DNA of 64,000 bases from Oxyruncus cristatus. Its lineage: Eukaryota; Chordata; Aves; Passeriformes; Cotingidae. Location: NCBI GenBank assembly GCA_013399855.1, contig VXAY01004354.1:674916-738915 (forward strand), written 5' to 3'. The position numbers and the translations under genes are program-made. The notes under the pieces are model-generated. The model did no database searches. It saw only the letters and a list, made by a program, of their open reading frames with translations, and was not told the origin of the DNA. Shown one piece after another: positions 22,916 through 36,991 of the stretch (its first letter is position 1; every line of letters begins with the position of its first letter).

Positions 22916-24226
22916 CTAGATAGGGGGAAGAGATATCATTAGGTAGCACTAATAATCAATTCAGCTTCCCATCTGAATGATAACACTCAAGGGCATTTGA
23001 CATGTCAAGAAAAACTTGATAGTGCACGTGTTTTGAACCTCAAGACTGTAACTTCACAGGATATTTATCAGTCCTTGTTTCAAGGAGATTAAGAGTTGAT
23101 ACCCAAGACAAAGTCCTTCACCATAAATGCTAAGAAGTATTGAGAGGGGGAAAAAAGCAATCTTTATTGAGAATTTTACAGCCAGCATCTATCATGTTTT
23201 GCAAAGCCTGAGGCAAAAAAAGCATCCAGTAGCTGCTGCCAATGCCACCTATTCGTGCTAATATACACACGTGGCTTACTCAACTTAGCCCTGTAATAGG
23301 CCTTCTGGGGCAGGGTGTGCAGTCATGCATTTCTTAACCTTCCCCCAACGAAGGTGAGAGCATTTCCTCCTGGGTGCAGTCACCCTTCTCCAAGTGTAGT
23401 ACTGGAGAAAAACCAGGGAGGCTGGATTTATCACTCCCAGGTGTGTCTGCACCACCGGCCTGGCTACACCTCTGAACTATTAAAAGGGGAAGCTGATGTA
23501 TTAAGGCAGAATCCCACCTTGCTACTTGCCAGTATCAACTTCCATGGTGGCCCTAAACACATCACTAATATTTCCTGGCCTGACAAGGTTAGAGTTTAAA
23601 CAAATACATCTGTTAAATACAGAGGCATCTAAAGGAAAACTCAAGTGAATCTTTGAAGGTTCCTGCTTAGGGCAGGTGAATGCTTATTTACCACCCTGGA
23701 CAGGAGCCAGAGCACCGTTAACACTACCTTGAAGAATATCAAGTTGCTTGGTGTTGCCCAGCTCCTGCAAGTACTACCATGCAAAAGGATGAGAAGGGAA
23801 GGAGGAAGCAAAAAAACCGAAGGTACAACTTGAGAGCCCACTGCACTTGCCCAGGTTTGCTCCATGTGCCACGGGCCAGACTCCCACTACGTGTCTGTGA
23901 CCACCACGAGTGACCAGGAGCACAAGTGCCACGTCAGCCAAAGCTAAGGAGAAGACAAGAAACCTCTCAGCCCACCCAATCCTCTGCATGTCTCCACACA
24001 CTCCTCCGGCCAAAGTCTGTATCTGATTTTATCCCCAAGTTAGAAACTTCCCTCAAACCATAGCTTGTCCGAGTGGGCCGTAAATATATCCTGACCGACA
24101 GCCCCCAACTTGGTGGCTGCAGGAACTGCACCCAGAAGGAATCCTCAGCACAGGGGAACACGGAACGTGTGAGGTGTGCCAAGGGCACCCAAGGCCCCAG
24201 GCTGGTTAGAGAAGCTCAGCAGATAC
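22916..24226 (-). other. ARVCF: ARVCF intron, 1.3 kb
   Basis: The intron runs from donor gtatct to acceptor tatctag. No repeats or further exons were seen. Confidence 0.85.
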
Positions 24227-24377
24227 CTATGAGGTCTTTGTTGCGCCGGTCCATGGAGAGGTTTCTCAGGGCGATGGACACGGCCCTCACCACCTTGTCC
24301 GAGTCGGACTGGAGCAGCTCCACCAGCACCGGCAAGCCCCGCTCCTTGCGCACCGTCGCCCGGATGTACGTGGACCA
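24227..24377 (-). CDS. ARVCF: ARVCF coding exon, armadillo repeat ([18 protein letters not shown])
   Basis: This 151-nt exon has acceptor gctcag before 24377 and donor gtatct. It starts in phase 0 and leaves one G. It encodes [18 protein letters not shown], then [20 protein letters not shown] and [13 protein letters not shown]. The pattern of helix 2 (PVLVELLQS) and helix 3 ([13 protein letters not shown]) with the conserved Asn is a complete armadillo repeat. It is nearly identical to mammals, with conservative changes (MWATY to TWSTY, SETDK to SDSDK). The exon is locally CpG-rich, as expected for a conserved coding exon. Confidence 0.97.
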
Positions 24378-25305
24378 CTGAGCAGCAAACAGGGCAAAGG
24401 AAACAACACAAGCACTGTGAGTTCGTGCCCCTGGCATTCCCTTCAGTGCTGGAAGCCTTTTTTCCCCTGCAAAGACCAGTTATGCTGTGTGTGTTGATGC
24501 ATCGCATTGTCTTAACCCATCATTCATGTTCATCAAGCACCAAGGAAGAAAGGATGTAGAAGTTCATCCTGCAGCTGAGGAAGCTGCTGGGGAAAGAGGA
24601 CAGAAATAGGAGGAAAGAGGGTCGTCCACCAGCATCTGTTCTGTACCTACCTCAGTGTGAAAACACATCCCTCTGGATTAGGAAAGAAAAAGAGGTCATT
24701 TGGAAGAAAGAGTAAAGCATTTAAAGCATCTGTTATCTTCCTTCTCCTCCAATTTCATGCTTTTATTCTGTTTCAGGAATGACTTTAAACTAAGCTGCAT
24801 TCAAGACAGCTGTGAAACACCATCCTGCTGACCCTCAGGCCGCTGATCAGTCCCGCTTTGCCATGTGATTCCAGACATGACCAGGCATACCTTTGACAGG
24901 ACTGCCTGATTAGTGCTGGGGATGCTTCCGAGAGGATACAGAAAGGACACTGGGAGTGCAGCTTCCTAAGCAATCTGACGAGCCAACAAATGAAGTATTC
25001 AGGACACGTAATTATCTAACAGCAGGGTTTTCTGAGTGGACAAGTAATGGTTAAGTGGCTTAGGCAGTAAACTTGTTCATGGTTAAACTGTCATGAGCTC
25101 AGTGACACTTCCACTATGTGAGCATCATCTGTCCAGAAGATGCAAAACATCTTCAGTGAGCAAATGGAAAAAAATTCTTTGGCATTCCCACCTCCTTCCT
25201 TCATAAAGGAGATGCAAAAAGTAACAGTGCCCTTACAATGGGACACTGCTTTGTTCTTCACTGACAGAAAGGAAACCAAGAGACTACAGAGAAGACTGCA
25301 CTTAC
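24378..25305 (-). other. ARVCF: ARVCF intron, 0.93 kb
   Basis: The intron runs from donor gtaagt to acceptor gctcag. Nothing recognisable was seen inside. Confidence 0.85.
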
Positions 25306-25433
25306 CGTCCAGTTGCCAGCACTGAGATTCTGCAAAGCTCCTGCTGCAGCTTCCAGAGTGTTGAAGTTCTGACTCTCAGTGAGGATGGAGAGGTACAGTC
25401 GGACCACGTCTGGCTGGTACAGTAACTCAAAGC
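25306..25433 (-). CDS. ARVCF: ARVCF coding exon, armadillo repeat (GFELLYQPDVVRLYLS)
   Basis: The exon is 128 nt, with acceptor cctgcag before 25433 and donor gtaagt. It enters with two bases of a Gly codon and leaves in phase 0. It encodes FELLYQPDVVRLYLSILTES, then QNFNTLEAAAGALQNLSAGN and WT. FELLYQP, RLYLS and NTLEAAAGALQNLSAGNW match mammalian ARVCF, and the same QP-VV-LY...AGALQNL pattern occurs in all delta-catenins. It follows the insert that interrupts this repeat. The intron before it is 23.3 kb. Confidence 0.97.
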
Positions 25434-28400
25434 CTGCAGGCGGGGGAAGAGGAGAGCAGAAGCAAGAGAAGCAGAGAGGACAATAAGCACATAGCATACC
25501 TGTATTTAATCACCTAAGAAAACAGCCAAGAGGAAGCTGCTCCACCACAGAAAGAAGAGCTTCTACCACATCCAGAATATTCTATCCACTGCTGTGGAAA
25601 ACGGTGGAGATGGCAACTCCTGCAGAGAACATTCACGGGGGCTGAAGGGCCCTGTGCTTGTGTTCAGGCTGATAACCCTCTCTGAAATCTGTGCTATCTA
25701 CACACTGCCTAGCACACATGGTGACAAGGTGACAAGAGGCAATTCTGCCTGCAACAGTTCTTACTGCATCTCGAGACTGGGCTGCAAATTCACCTTGCAC
25801 TCCTGTTTTCATTCAAATCTCTCGCCCTGCCTTTGGAGACACGAACAGCAGGGCCAAGGAGAACAAGTAACACCATCCTATCAGCCACCCTCTGCACACA
25901 GGGGACAAAAGACAGAGGCAAGGTGTCCAAGTGACCAGAACTCCCAGCTGGGAGGGGCAGGGAGAAACACTGATTCCAGTTCAGATATTCAGTAAAGAAA
26001 TGCACTGTACCACACTGGGAGCCTGAGAGAGACACACCTGTCACCTACATGTCCCAGAGTCACTGTATCAGCTTTGCATTTAAGCACGACAGGAACGACA
26101 ACTATTCCCAGCTCGGCCACCCATCTCCTTTTGTGATGCTGAGTAACTGACAGGAGCATTGTGTCCTTCCTCACCCACAGGATTAGGACTTATCCATCTA
26201 CCCACATTGAAAAGAGGCTGTTAGGCAAGAACTTCATCATTCCTTGAAGCAATTTTTATCCATGTTTCTCCACCAAGTGTAGCTTGAGACACTGCATCAA
26301 AGAGGGCAGAGCAAGGCAAGCAACCTGTTAAAGGACTGGCCACACTCGGTGCTGTTCGGAGCGTGTGAACAAAAACCTGACCCCCCTGAAGTGCTTGGTG
26401 AGTGCAGGAAGGCACAAGCAACCATGGTCAGCACAGCCTCGTGTGCACTCACTGCAGCTGGTTTGGTGGCTTTGGCACTGTTTGCACTAACTAAGGTTCA
26501 GCAGGCATCACCTAGAAAGGATTTTGAGAAAAACATGACATCAAAGAAAGCATAAAGGTGTGAAGGAATTTGGGCTAAGAGGGAATTTGAAGCTTGTTTT
26601 GAGCAGAAAAATTTTTTGATTATTATTTGTACACATGAAAAGAATGTTTTTCACCTCACCAGATGCTGTCCTAGAAGTGGAGCATAATTCAAAGCAAGTT
26701 TTCCCACTAGGAAGACAGAAAACCTACAAACACAAAATCACTTCCTCTTTTCAGTACTTGCTCTTCAAAAATCACCCATCTCCCATATACATATTTTTCA
26801 GCATATATCACAAATTATCATATTTTAGACATCTCAGATCAAACCTACAAGCAAGAGAACTAAGCAATGCTATTCCGTCCTGTGGATATCCTATCATTTT
26901 TTTCCTTTTTAAAATTCTCTTTTGGTAAATGCTTTCTGAAATTAAAGCCTTGGTTTTAAATCTGCTTCTCCATATTCTTCAGAGCAGTTACTGCTGTGGG
27001 ACCACGTGAGTCAAGATCTCAGAACTACTTTAAACCTTGTGCAACACCACCCATAAACACGGGCCATGTCAACCCCTGGGAATACAGCGGGTACTTATCC
27101 CACTGAAAGCAAGGAAACTCACTTCCTTAGCCAAGGGTTTCTCCATACCAAAAACCTGATCTAGGTATGAGGATCCGCAAGGTCCCGTGTGCCGGCTCCT
27201 GCTTTCTGTGCTCAGGCCCTGCAGCCACCCCAGCACCCCTGCACCCTTCTCCAGTGACTGGAGAGTGAACCTGCTCCACGTCTGGGACTGCTTGTAATGC
27301 CACCACTTGTGTGCTACACACGACACCCTACAGACATGTGCAAGCTGCAACAGGTGGAATTCCCAAAGGCATCCTGCCAATCCATATACCACTGACCTTC
27401 CTCTCCTCCAGTGTCCTCTCCTTGCACTGGGATCACTGCCCTCTATATTGAATGCAGAGGAAAAACTGTCGTTACTTAATCCATGAAGCATGAGCAGCTG
27501 TATGGCTTTTCTCTGTTCCCCGAGTAAGTCTGTGATTATCTGACCCCAGTACAACCTTCATATCACCTTTTTCCCCTGCCACTTCACAAGGTGAATTGGC
27601 AATCTGAGAACTCCTCAAGAAAAAACACTGCTGATAAGCACACAGTATTCCTTCCCTGAACACTAACACTTACAAATCTCTCAACAGCCTACTGGAATTC
27701 TGACACTGAGTTATCTTTTAGGGAAGCTTTGCTGAAATATAACTCAGATCAGCAGAAGAGATGAGAAGGCAGGTTCATTAACAGGTAATATTCATACAGA
27801 ACATTTGCTGCTTCTGTACATGAGCTCAGACCCGCCCGTGGTTCAAAGGACACAACTGTCCAGCCAGCCTCGTTTTACAGTGCCCACTTACAATTCCAGC
27901 ACACTTGGAAACAGCCCCACACGTTCACCCCGTGCTGATATTTAAAGGCAGTCTGTGATGTGCCCTTTCTGTCACTCTGTACATTCTTTCTGGCTGGACA
28001 CTCCTCCTCCTTCAGCACCTCCCTGTGTGTGAACACCGAGATGCTCCAAGGCTCTCACCTCTGCTTCCCTCCTGTGCTCACGGCTGCATTCCAGTCACGC
28101 AGCTCCCACCCGCTCCCTGTCATTACCTCTCTCCATGCATGAAAGCCTCTCCTTTTTCCTACTTACTAATGTAAGAGCATCTCAAAAATGTCTTCACCTT
28201 CTCTCCTCAATAATGCACAGCATTCGCTCTACCAACTGCCAGTACATTCCTGCTTTGGAGCACAGCTCCTTAGCCAGTTGAGGATGATTCCACCTCACTC
28301 CACACATCCCCCCTTTCCAACTATAGTTATGCCCCTGCCCTGTTGGCATCTGTTTTCAACGGAGTTTGCAAGGGCTACACACCACAGAGGGAACTCTGGC

Positions 28401-31400
28401 CTCCCGTCTCCCCTGCTCCCCTCACTGCTGCAGCTCCCAGCACTGCAGCCCTTCTGCCAGCCCGGGTGTGCCAGGCAAAGGCAGCAGCATTTGCTAAAGC
28501 CAAGTACTAAGAATGCCCCTCATGGACGGCTGCTCATTAGCAGGGATGAGAACCTAATAGAGCAAGTTACTGCTGCACTGGAGGGTTTCCCCTCATTGAC
28601 AGCAACCTGACACTTCTCATAAGCATTATAGTGCCTTAAAAAGAAACAAACAAGTTTTATATTTTCTCCATCTGCTTCCTGTCCTAATGAATCCAGCTCT
28701 GCTATTTATAGGATGCAATTTGTCTGAATTATTATAAATTTCCTTCCAGTGTTGCATGGAGGCCTCTAACATTTTTCCACAAAGCGCTTCAAGCGCGTTC
28801 CTGGAAGCACAGCTGGTCTTACCTCCATTAAGCACCTGCTTCTCTTCAAAACTGATTTCCTTAATTTCAAGATCATCTTAATTATTTTTTCAGGTAATGC
28901 TACTTTTATGCAATATACAGCTAACTGCTTATATCCATTTTTTTTAATGGAAATGAGGAAAGAGGGTCATTAGTGATAGATAATACACCAAACGAGAACA
29001 ACTTCCACTGTTTCTCTTGGTCTTTAAAAAGCTGTTTTAATTATAGCCCAGATTCAGCACCACCCTTACAAAGATAATTTTCCTAGAATAAATGAAACTT
29101 TTCCATCAGTTATGGACTTGTGCAGAGCTGCAATCTACACTGTTTCCTCCTGGAAAACCACAGAGAAAAGTCATTTATTGCTTTGTTTTCATTGCGGAGT
29201 AAACAAGTTCCCTGCGTTAGCTTTTGCCTTTCAGAGAAACAAGAGCAGTGGCTGGAACACTGATGTCACTGGGAGCAGGGGCTGAGCATTCCCAGCGAAC
29301 ATGGACGTGTCACACAGGAGCACCTTCCACCTAAGACTCACCTCCACCAACGCCGCAGTCTCACCGTTCTGAGAAAAGGGAAGATGAGCTTCTTTGCAGC
29401 AGAGTTGCTAAAAACTGGCAAATGGATTAGTTGTGCGTGAGGTCTGCACTACCAGGAGGTGGCATGTGGATTATCCTCCATTTGCCCATAGAACAGTGAC
29501 AGCACAGACAGCAATTTCAGTCCTGAATGGAAAACACCTGAGGAATCAGCTGGGGCTGATTAGCCATCTCCATCCCTTCAACCCTCAGTGTCTGTGATGA
29601 GAATGATGCAGCAGTTCCGGATTATCTCCTCAACAAAACTATTTACTTTCATCTTGGCAACGCTGATCCTGTGCCTATACTTAGCTCCATTCTGGCACTA
29701 ACATTAGACACTGCAGCAGGTGCCTCTCCCTGATACACCTGCTTGAGCCCCATTTCAGACAACTCTCTTTGGAGCAAGGCTGCTAAATCTATTCCCCTTC
29801 ACCACCCATTCCACTGAGGATTTATTCCCCTCCTGCAGGCATGGAAATGATACACACATGTACACCGGTCAGATGAGAGATCTACTGCTGCAGAGGAAAC
29901 AGGCTGCTTCATTTCCTACCCACACAAAACGCCTGGGTTGCTGTTTAAAACAATGGCAAATTTCAGAAGAAACTGGAAGGATGCTGGCAACACTGCAAGA
30001 AAAAACAACGTCTAATCATGGGAGGGGGGGTGAGAAATCACTGAAGTGAACCCTCGTAGCAACTCATCCCTGCAGCGTGCACAGGCAGGGCCACACCAGT
30101 GGTTTGGTTCTCACCTATTGCCTCTGGTGCCCAACGCAGAGAAGGTGCAGCAGCACCTGGACTCCTTTTGGGATGGCACTACAGCAAGAGATGCCCCATG
30201 CCCACAGCTCCCAGCGGCGGGCAGGCCTGGGAGCCCAGGGGCTGCTGTGCTGTGCTGGGCAATCCCAGCAGCTGTGACAGCGACCGGCAGATGGAGCGAG
30301 AGGAGCCCGGAACACACCTTCCCCGCAAGGTCACTACTAACAGGCTTGGCAGAGTAAAGCAAGCAGCTCCCTCAGCAACCAGGAAGCTCTGAGCCAAAAG
30401 AAAAAAGGAGAAAAAAAGGAGTAAAGAATCACATCAGTAAAAGAAACGAACAATTAGCTTCTGCACAAAAGGAAGGGTCCGCAGCCCTTGGACTCTTGCC
30501 CTCTGCCAACAGCCGCCTGGTACCTTCACCACAGCCTGTGCGCTCCATTGTCCGCAGGTTGGACACCAGAGCTCGCAATTATTTGCTACAGAAATGTTTT
30601 CAGAACACATAAGCAGCAAATCAGTCCGGCAGTTCAACCCTCCCCTCCCAGGAATGCCTCACCCTGCCGTGTGGTTCCACAGCAGACGAATGAAAAACCC
30701 CCCAGAAGGCTGGGGGAGGCAGCTGGTTACTTTCACAAAACCAGTCATCAGATCCCTAAAAAACCTGACCCATCAGCTCCATTCCAGCCGTATGCTGTGC
30801 TTCAGCACCCGGTGCACAGAGCAGCTTGAACGCCAACATAAACTTGCAAGATCCTTCTAATCGAAAGGCTTAACAGCAGCGAGCATGCAGCCAGCTCCAA
30901 GAGAGCCAAACGCTTGGCACGGCTACTGGAGAAGGCAGCTCGGTGCACATCCATGCAGAATACTGAGTGTCACACAGCTGAGGCACAGCAAACGCTGCCA
31001 CGAATGAAGACAAAATAACAGGGGGAAAGTTCTGAACAGTCCCTGTGGCTTTCACGTCAAGGTACAGTACAAGTCAGGACAGCTACTGCGCTTACTGCAG
31101 AGACTCAATCACGAATGCAGCATCCACCACTGAGCACGAGCTCCGAAGACACACAGAACAGCCTCTGAATAGTACTGAAAAGAACCACCAGAATAATATG
31201 GGACACATGAGACTCAAATCAGGCTTGAGGGAATGCTTAAGAAGAGTTTTGCTATTTAGAAAATGAACACCACAGCGTGTGACCTTTCCAACTAATCTAC
31301 CAAGTCACACAAAAGCTCTAAAATGATGTAAACTCTTCCCAGCTTTCCACATACTCCCACAATGAAAGCAGCAATGGTATGCTAGTTAAAAAGGGATGGA

Positions 31401-34400
31401 AGCAAACCCCCACCCCAAAGGATGTATCAGGAATGTTACCAGCACTACCAAGTGTGGAGGTATGCAAAAAAACAACACGGGGAGCTAGGCTGACTGCAGG
31501 GAAGGCAGAAAGGCAGGAAGGAAAGGAAATGGGAGGACAAGGCAGTGCAGCAGAAACAGGGATGCCTGGGAAAGCAAACTGTTTTCTGCTATTTCTATTA
31601 TTCTTTACATTTCCCAAGCTGCACAAGCTGTCATCAAAGTACCTTCCCTTACAGAGCACGCTTTGTAAAAGGTTGGTTATATTCCACTTCATATCCAAAG
31701 CATATGCAATTCAACAGAGAGGTGGCTCAATTAAACACAACCCATTTTGACCTCCTGTTTTCTGTGAGCACACATGTTAAAGCCAATACAGTCTTCCCTT
31801 TCCAAAGGACCTGCAAGCAGCATTTCTCCCCACAGTGTTTGACAGGCTGCCCAATACAAAGTCTTTTTCAAGCACATGCAGCTAAGTCTCCTGGCAACTG
31901 GAGATGTGCTGTTAGCAGTCTTCTCTCCTCACTAATCAGCAGCAAAGGCTCTGGAGGACCAATACTTAATAAGGATCTGGAAGTTGCTGCAGGTAACTGG
32001 AGCACTACCCAAGCTACTCGTTGGAACAGGGACCGCACTGTCCCGCAGGGCTGCCGCTGAAGGGCAGGGAACCCCCGGCAGCCAGGCTGGTGCAGGGACG
32101 AAGAGCTGCTGGAGATGTGCACCGACAGGGAGAGGAGCACGTGGGGGAACTGCAGCTCATTTAAGCATTTGTAGGTCACCTTTGCCAATGCTTTTTATTT
32201 GTTTTTTTTTGAGAAACACCATCGTTACAAGCAGTAATGCTCTGGATCGGAGTTAACATTAAGCCCTCTGGCTGAATGATTAAAATGGAGAGTGCATGTA
32301 AATAGTTCCTTTACCCCAGTCCCCAAAGACTTGCCTCTGACCTTGGAGACTCTCAGTACAGCACATGAAATCTTAACACTTGCTCTCTCGCCAGCTCCTC
32401 TAATCCAAAGTTATTTTTATTTACTTCAGTGATAACTGAATGCATTTTATTTTAAAAGGAACAGGACAACTATGTTATTCCAAAAGCAAGTCTGTTCTGA
32501 AATGAAATGTGTATCTAAAAATCAAACATTAGATAACATTCTCTCCCCTCTCTTCTCATGCCCACAGAACGCAGGCAGCAGTCTCTGCTTTGTGAGCTAC
32601 GCATCAAACACGACCCCTTTGGAAGTGCAGGTTCCCCTTTGCCCGTCACCCACTTACCATGGTGTTTGCAAGCTCCCAGAACACAGCCCAGGCCCTGCAG
32701 CACCGCTGCAACATCTCCAAGTGGGGCTTGGTTCAAAATCCTGGCTCACATATCCAAGTGAATATAAAACAATTCTCATCAAAGCTCTCCAGCTCTGCAG
32801 GGGTTCCCAGTGTGGCACTGCCAGCCGTGCAGGGGTTCGGTGTTCCTGCCACTCAGGCACACCTGAGATTCCACGCTGGGACAAACACTCCTGCCTGGAG
32901 GAACGCTGTGTCTGGGGTAGTCCTTCTTACTGGCTGTCCCTTACTCTTGTCTCCAACACTACAGTGATTTAAGACAAAAGACTGATTAGGGTTATCAGGC
33001 TGGTGATCTCACTGACAGCAGATCAATATGCCAGCAGCGCAGCAATGCTCCTGGATGTGGGCAATCCTGCCTGCTCCCTCCAGGGAAGCTCCTTCTGGCT
33101 GGGCTCACCCCTCTGACAGCTGATACCAAACGGAGCTGGGCACGGTGATGATGTGCATGGCACTGGGGACTTCTTAAACAGACAGCAATCTGGCCCAGGC
33201 ACACAAGATCAATATCAAGCGTGTCATTGATCATGTTACGTTTCCCTGGGAGGGAAAACCTGAATTTCCAGATGCTGTCTGCTACATCACAGGAATATTA
33301 GAACAACAGTGACAAGGTCAAACATCCATGCTTATTCTTTTAGATCTCAGCGCTGCTGCTGCTCCTGTTGACCATGGGTGCCTTCTGACGTGTCTGTTCC
33401 TGCCTCTGAGAGGGCCCAGAATTACATGACTGACTGGTTTTCTTTCTCCTCTCTGAAAGGACCCAGATGGCAGTGCCTGGTGACCGCTCACACGCCCTGA
33501 GGGGTGTCTCCTTGTCCTGTCACCAAACAGCTCTACTTTGTCACTCCTCCTTTTCAGCCACAGAGAGCAATGGCAAGGATTGCACAATCCAGGCCAGAAA
33601 GGAGAACACTGCCCAGCCCGCCTGGCTTGTCTGGCTCCTGGCACCTGGGCCAGCCACAGCAGCAGGAAAGGCACAGGCTCAGGACCGTGTCACCGTGCTG
33701 TCCTCAGAGCTGCAAGCACAAGCCAAGAACACGTGGGAATGCCACAATAATGCAAACCCACAGCACTGCCAGACATCACTTCCTAACTGCCTCTGGAAAG
33801 ATGGGAACGAGCTGACACTACAGAAAGCCTCACCTGCTACAAGCAGGTGGGAAATGGACCTTTCTTCTCAATAGGGAAAGGTTTTAAATGCAGGAATCTC
33901 TAGGCTAGAACATGTTTACTCTCTGCCTTGGTAGGGCTTGAATGCACTGCTTTTTGGAGCGTATTTCAATCTTCTCCCTTTAGCTAAGCGTTCCCAAAGG
34001 AATACAAGAAATAGAAAGTTGGCTGGCAAGGCTAATGAGGATTGGGAACTCAAGGAAAATTATTACTTTTCATACTGTATAAACAAATGTGTTTTTACAA
34101 CTGTGCATTCATGTATTCATGCCAGAACACATGTGTTTTCAGGGACTTTTCCTTAAACTGAGAAAACCAAAAGCGGGCCAAAGCGTTTTCCTTACAACCT
34201 CAGCCTACGGCCCAGTAAAGCAACCACTGCTTTCTGATCACTGCTGCCACGTGATGCAGCTGAAGGGACCCAAGATCCGACAGAGACTCTTCACTGCCAT
34301 GACTAGGGCAGATGTCTAATTGTCCAGCCCAATCATGAGCGGGTTTGAGCTTAGTGTACAAAATGTGTTTATTGAAGAGAGATACTGAGTGATTCCCTGA

Positions 34401-35459
34401 AGGAAAGCCCATTAAAAAAAAAAAATTACACCACAGCTATGTCCACTAATAAAATCCAACGTGCTGCCGTTCGTATCTTACCAGTAAGTCCAAGAGCCTC
34501 GTAACACAGAACTATCTCAGAACTACAGTCATCACTGAAAATCAACAGCACTGTTAAGGGACTTCTTCCTTTAACTTGTGGCTGCCTGAACCCACCATTT
34601 TCTTTCCTCTGGTCTTCTGTGTGTGTTTAACCATGCATCATGTGTTCCAAATTGCCCTTTTTTGGCCTCAAGTCCCTGTAAAACTCAGCTCTGCAGTTCC
34701 AGATGCCAGTCAGCTGCTCTGACTCCAGAAAGCTAACGAGCTTTTAGTTTCCTCCCAGCTCAGTAGTAGGAACCTGTCTGCAGAGAAAAGCTTACTGCAA
34801 AAGGAATCATGCATTAGTTCTTGGCTCCAGATGCCACTTATATATTTATTTTATTTAAAGGTTTTGACATGATTCAGAACTGTTTTGATACTGAACAGCT
34901 TTATAAAATTTTTGTCATAAAATGACAGCAAATAGGGAAGCACAGCAAAGGGAAGAAACATTACAGCAGACAGCTGCACGGCAAAATAAACCCCCTCCAT
35001 GTTAATACTTGTTTAGATAAATGTTCACATCCCTCTCAGAGTTATGCAAGAAAGGTGGAAAAAGCACAGAGAAGTTTCTTACCTCTGCAGACCTCCTAGA
35101 ACCTTCTTTCCTGTCCCCAGGGGAGTGTGTGAAATGCACTGGACCATGAGGCTGGGTACAGTCCCACCAAGTGCTGACCCCTTCACTGGGGTCAGGGCTG
35201 ACTGCAGCAAGCAGCCAACTTTGCCTGGACGCAGCAGCCACGCTCCTCAGGCTCCAGGGATGCTGCTGCTCTCCACCAGGCCTGCGCTGAGCCAGGGTGT
35301 GGCAGGACCCCCAGCACCTTCTGCCATCAGCCCCTCTCTGCACCGGGGAGCCGGCACTAAAACCAGGCAGCAAGGCAAACCCAAGCCCTGCATCGCTCGG
35401 GAATTCACGGGAGCAGCACTGCCAGGCCAGGGCTGGCACTGGGGGTTCCCTGACCGCAC

Positions 35460-35560
35460 CTCGGAGCACTCCTGCTGCCCAGGCCCCTCTGCGCCGCCGG
35501 GAGCCCTGCCGGCGTCTGCCCCGACCCGCAGCACACCGGGGGTGGCACCTCTCACGTGCT
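35460..35560. other. Short GC- and CpG-rich patch within the large intron
   Basis: The sequence gcgccgccgggagccctgcc and what follows form a roughly 100-bp patch with clustered CpG. A + strand frame of 206 codons (35044-35664), the longest in the window, spans it but is Pro/Ser-rich with no recognisable domain and looks like a by-product of base composition. Confidence 0.35.
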
Positions 35561-36976
35561 CCCCCTCGCAGCCTGTCTCAGTTTTACATTCAGTGCCAAG
35601 GGAAAAACAGTTTCAAGAAAAACCCCAAATCCTTCAGAGCTCCCGCACACTGAACTCCACTTAGAAAGCTTTCCCTGGGTTACTCATGCTTCACCGAGTC
35701 TTCTTACACTTCCAGTTCTCATCATGATTTTTATATAAAGTCTCATAAATGGTCATAAGCCATTACACAGGTATTTGGTTATTCATATCAATTCAGCTGC
35801 TTGTTAGAAGCCTGTCTGCTTAAGGCAATGAAGGGCTGCAGAACTCCACAGCTTGAATTCCTCAAATAAGGAGGAAGAATAAGTCTCTCTATTCTCCAGC
35901 GGATCTACCCGCACAGAAACATCAAAAATCTCAAAATACATTCCAGTAGGAAGGAAATATTTGGATATAAACAACTCATCTTTTTCTGAGGAAAGCTTAT
36001 CAGAACCCAAGCTAAGCAGAAGGCAGCAGGTCCAGCCTTAGCCCGCAGAAATGAAAGGTCAGTGGTTCCTAATCACCAGGACTGGGACCAAAGCCTGTTT
36101 GGGTCTTTACATGCAAAGTCCTGCAATCTTGCCATTATAAGCATTTTATAAGCAACTGCCATATGGAAAGACTCCCTCATGTTAATAAATAATTTATTAT
36201 ATGCCAACTGAAACACTCCCTCCTGTTTGTGTCCTGAAATTGCTAATTAGTTCCTGCTCCAGTTCCAAAGCCAAAAGTGTGTTTCAATTCCTCTCTCCAC
36301 TTCATGAAAGCTGCCTCATGCACCCAAAGGCAGCCCAGTGCCTCTAATCTGTCTCAATTACAGTCACTGCACTGCTGTCTCCCAAGCATCCAAGAAAAAG
36401 AATTTGATGTTTTCAATGTCAAATAAATGCCAGGGCAGAGTGGAGGCAGCACGAACAGAAGGTTTTCTTCAACTTCTCTAACAAAAAATGGACCTTACAG
36501 CCCAGTTTTTTAAGGTACAGTATTTGGGTACTTAATTCTCATATATTTCAGTGTAAGCTAGAAACCTTCATGCCTTCAAGAACAGAGATTCTGCACCCAT
36601 CCTCAAAGCACCAGATCCAGGCGGGGACTAGAGAGGATGGAAGGCAAGAGAAGGTGCTGCTGCTCCTCCCTCATTTGAGCTGGGACACACCCCACCAAAG
36701 GTGTGAACAGACGCTCTTGCCCTTTCTGCCAACCATTCTCTGCAGCTTTTGGGAAACCCAGGGAAGTTTCTGTTAAATGCAAACCTGCCTGCTGTTTGGT
36801 GCACTGCCTGAACATCAGATAATCACAAGCAGAAACAACACACAACCAGCTCTGCCTACAGAATTAAAGGTTTCGTGGAAACACAGGTCTTGCCATAAAA
36901 CTTAAATTTGGCCTAGAATGTGAGATAAGACAACATGATCTGGAGAGAAGTAGCTCCCTGAAGCCTTAGCTGGCCC

Positions 36977-36991
36977 AACACACACACACAT
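36977..36991. repeat. Short CA simple repeat
   Basis: The run is caacacacacacaca on the + strand. It is too short to be classed as a strong microsatellite. Confidence 0.6.

Noticed and set aside
26349..26555. Small + frame with a hydrophobic stretch (ALTAAGLVALALFAL)
   Set aside because: Could look like a small membrane peptide, but there is no conservation evidence, no promoter and no known family; it lies inside the large ARVCF intron.
35044..35664. Open frame of 206 codons on +, the longest in the window
   Set aside because: Pro/Ser/Ala-rich translation with no recognisable domain, located in a GC-rich patch of an ARVCF intron where stop codons are rare. No splice or promoter evidence supports it.
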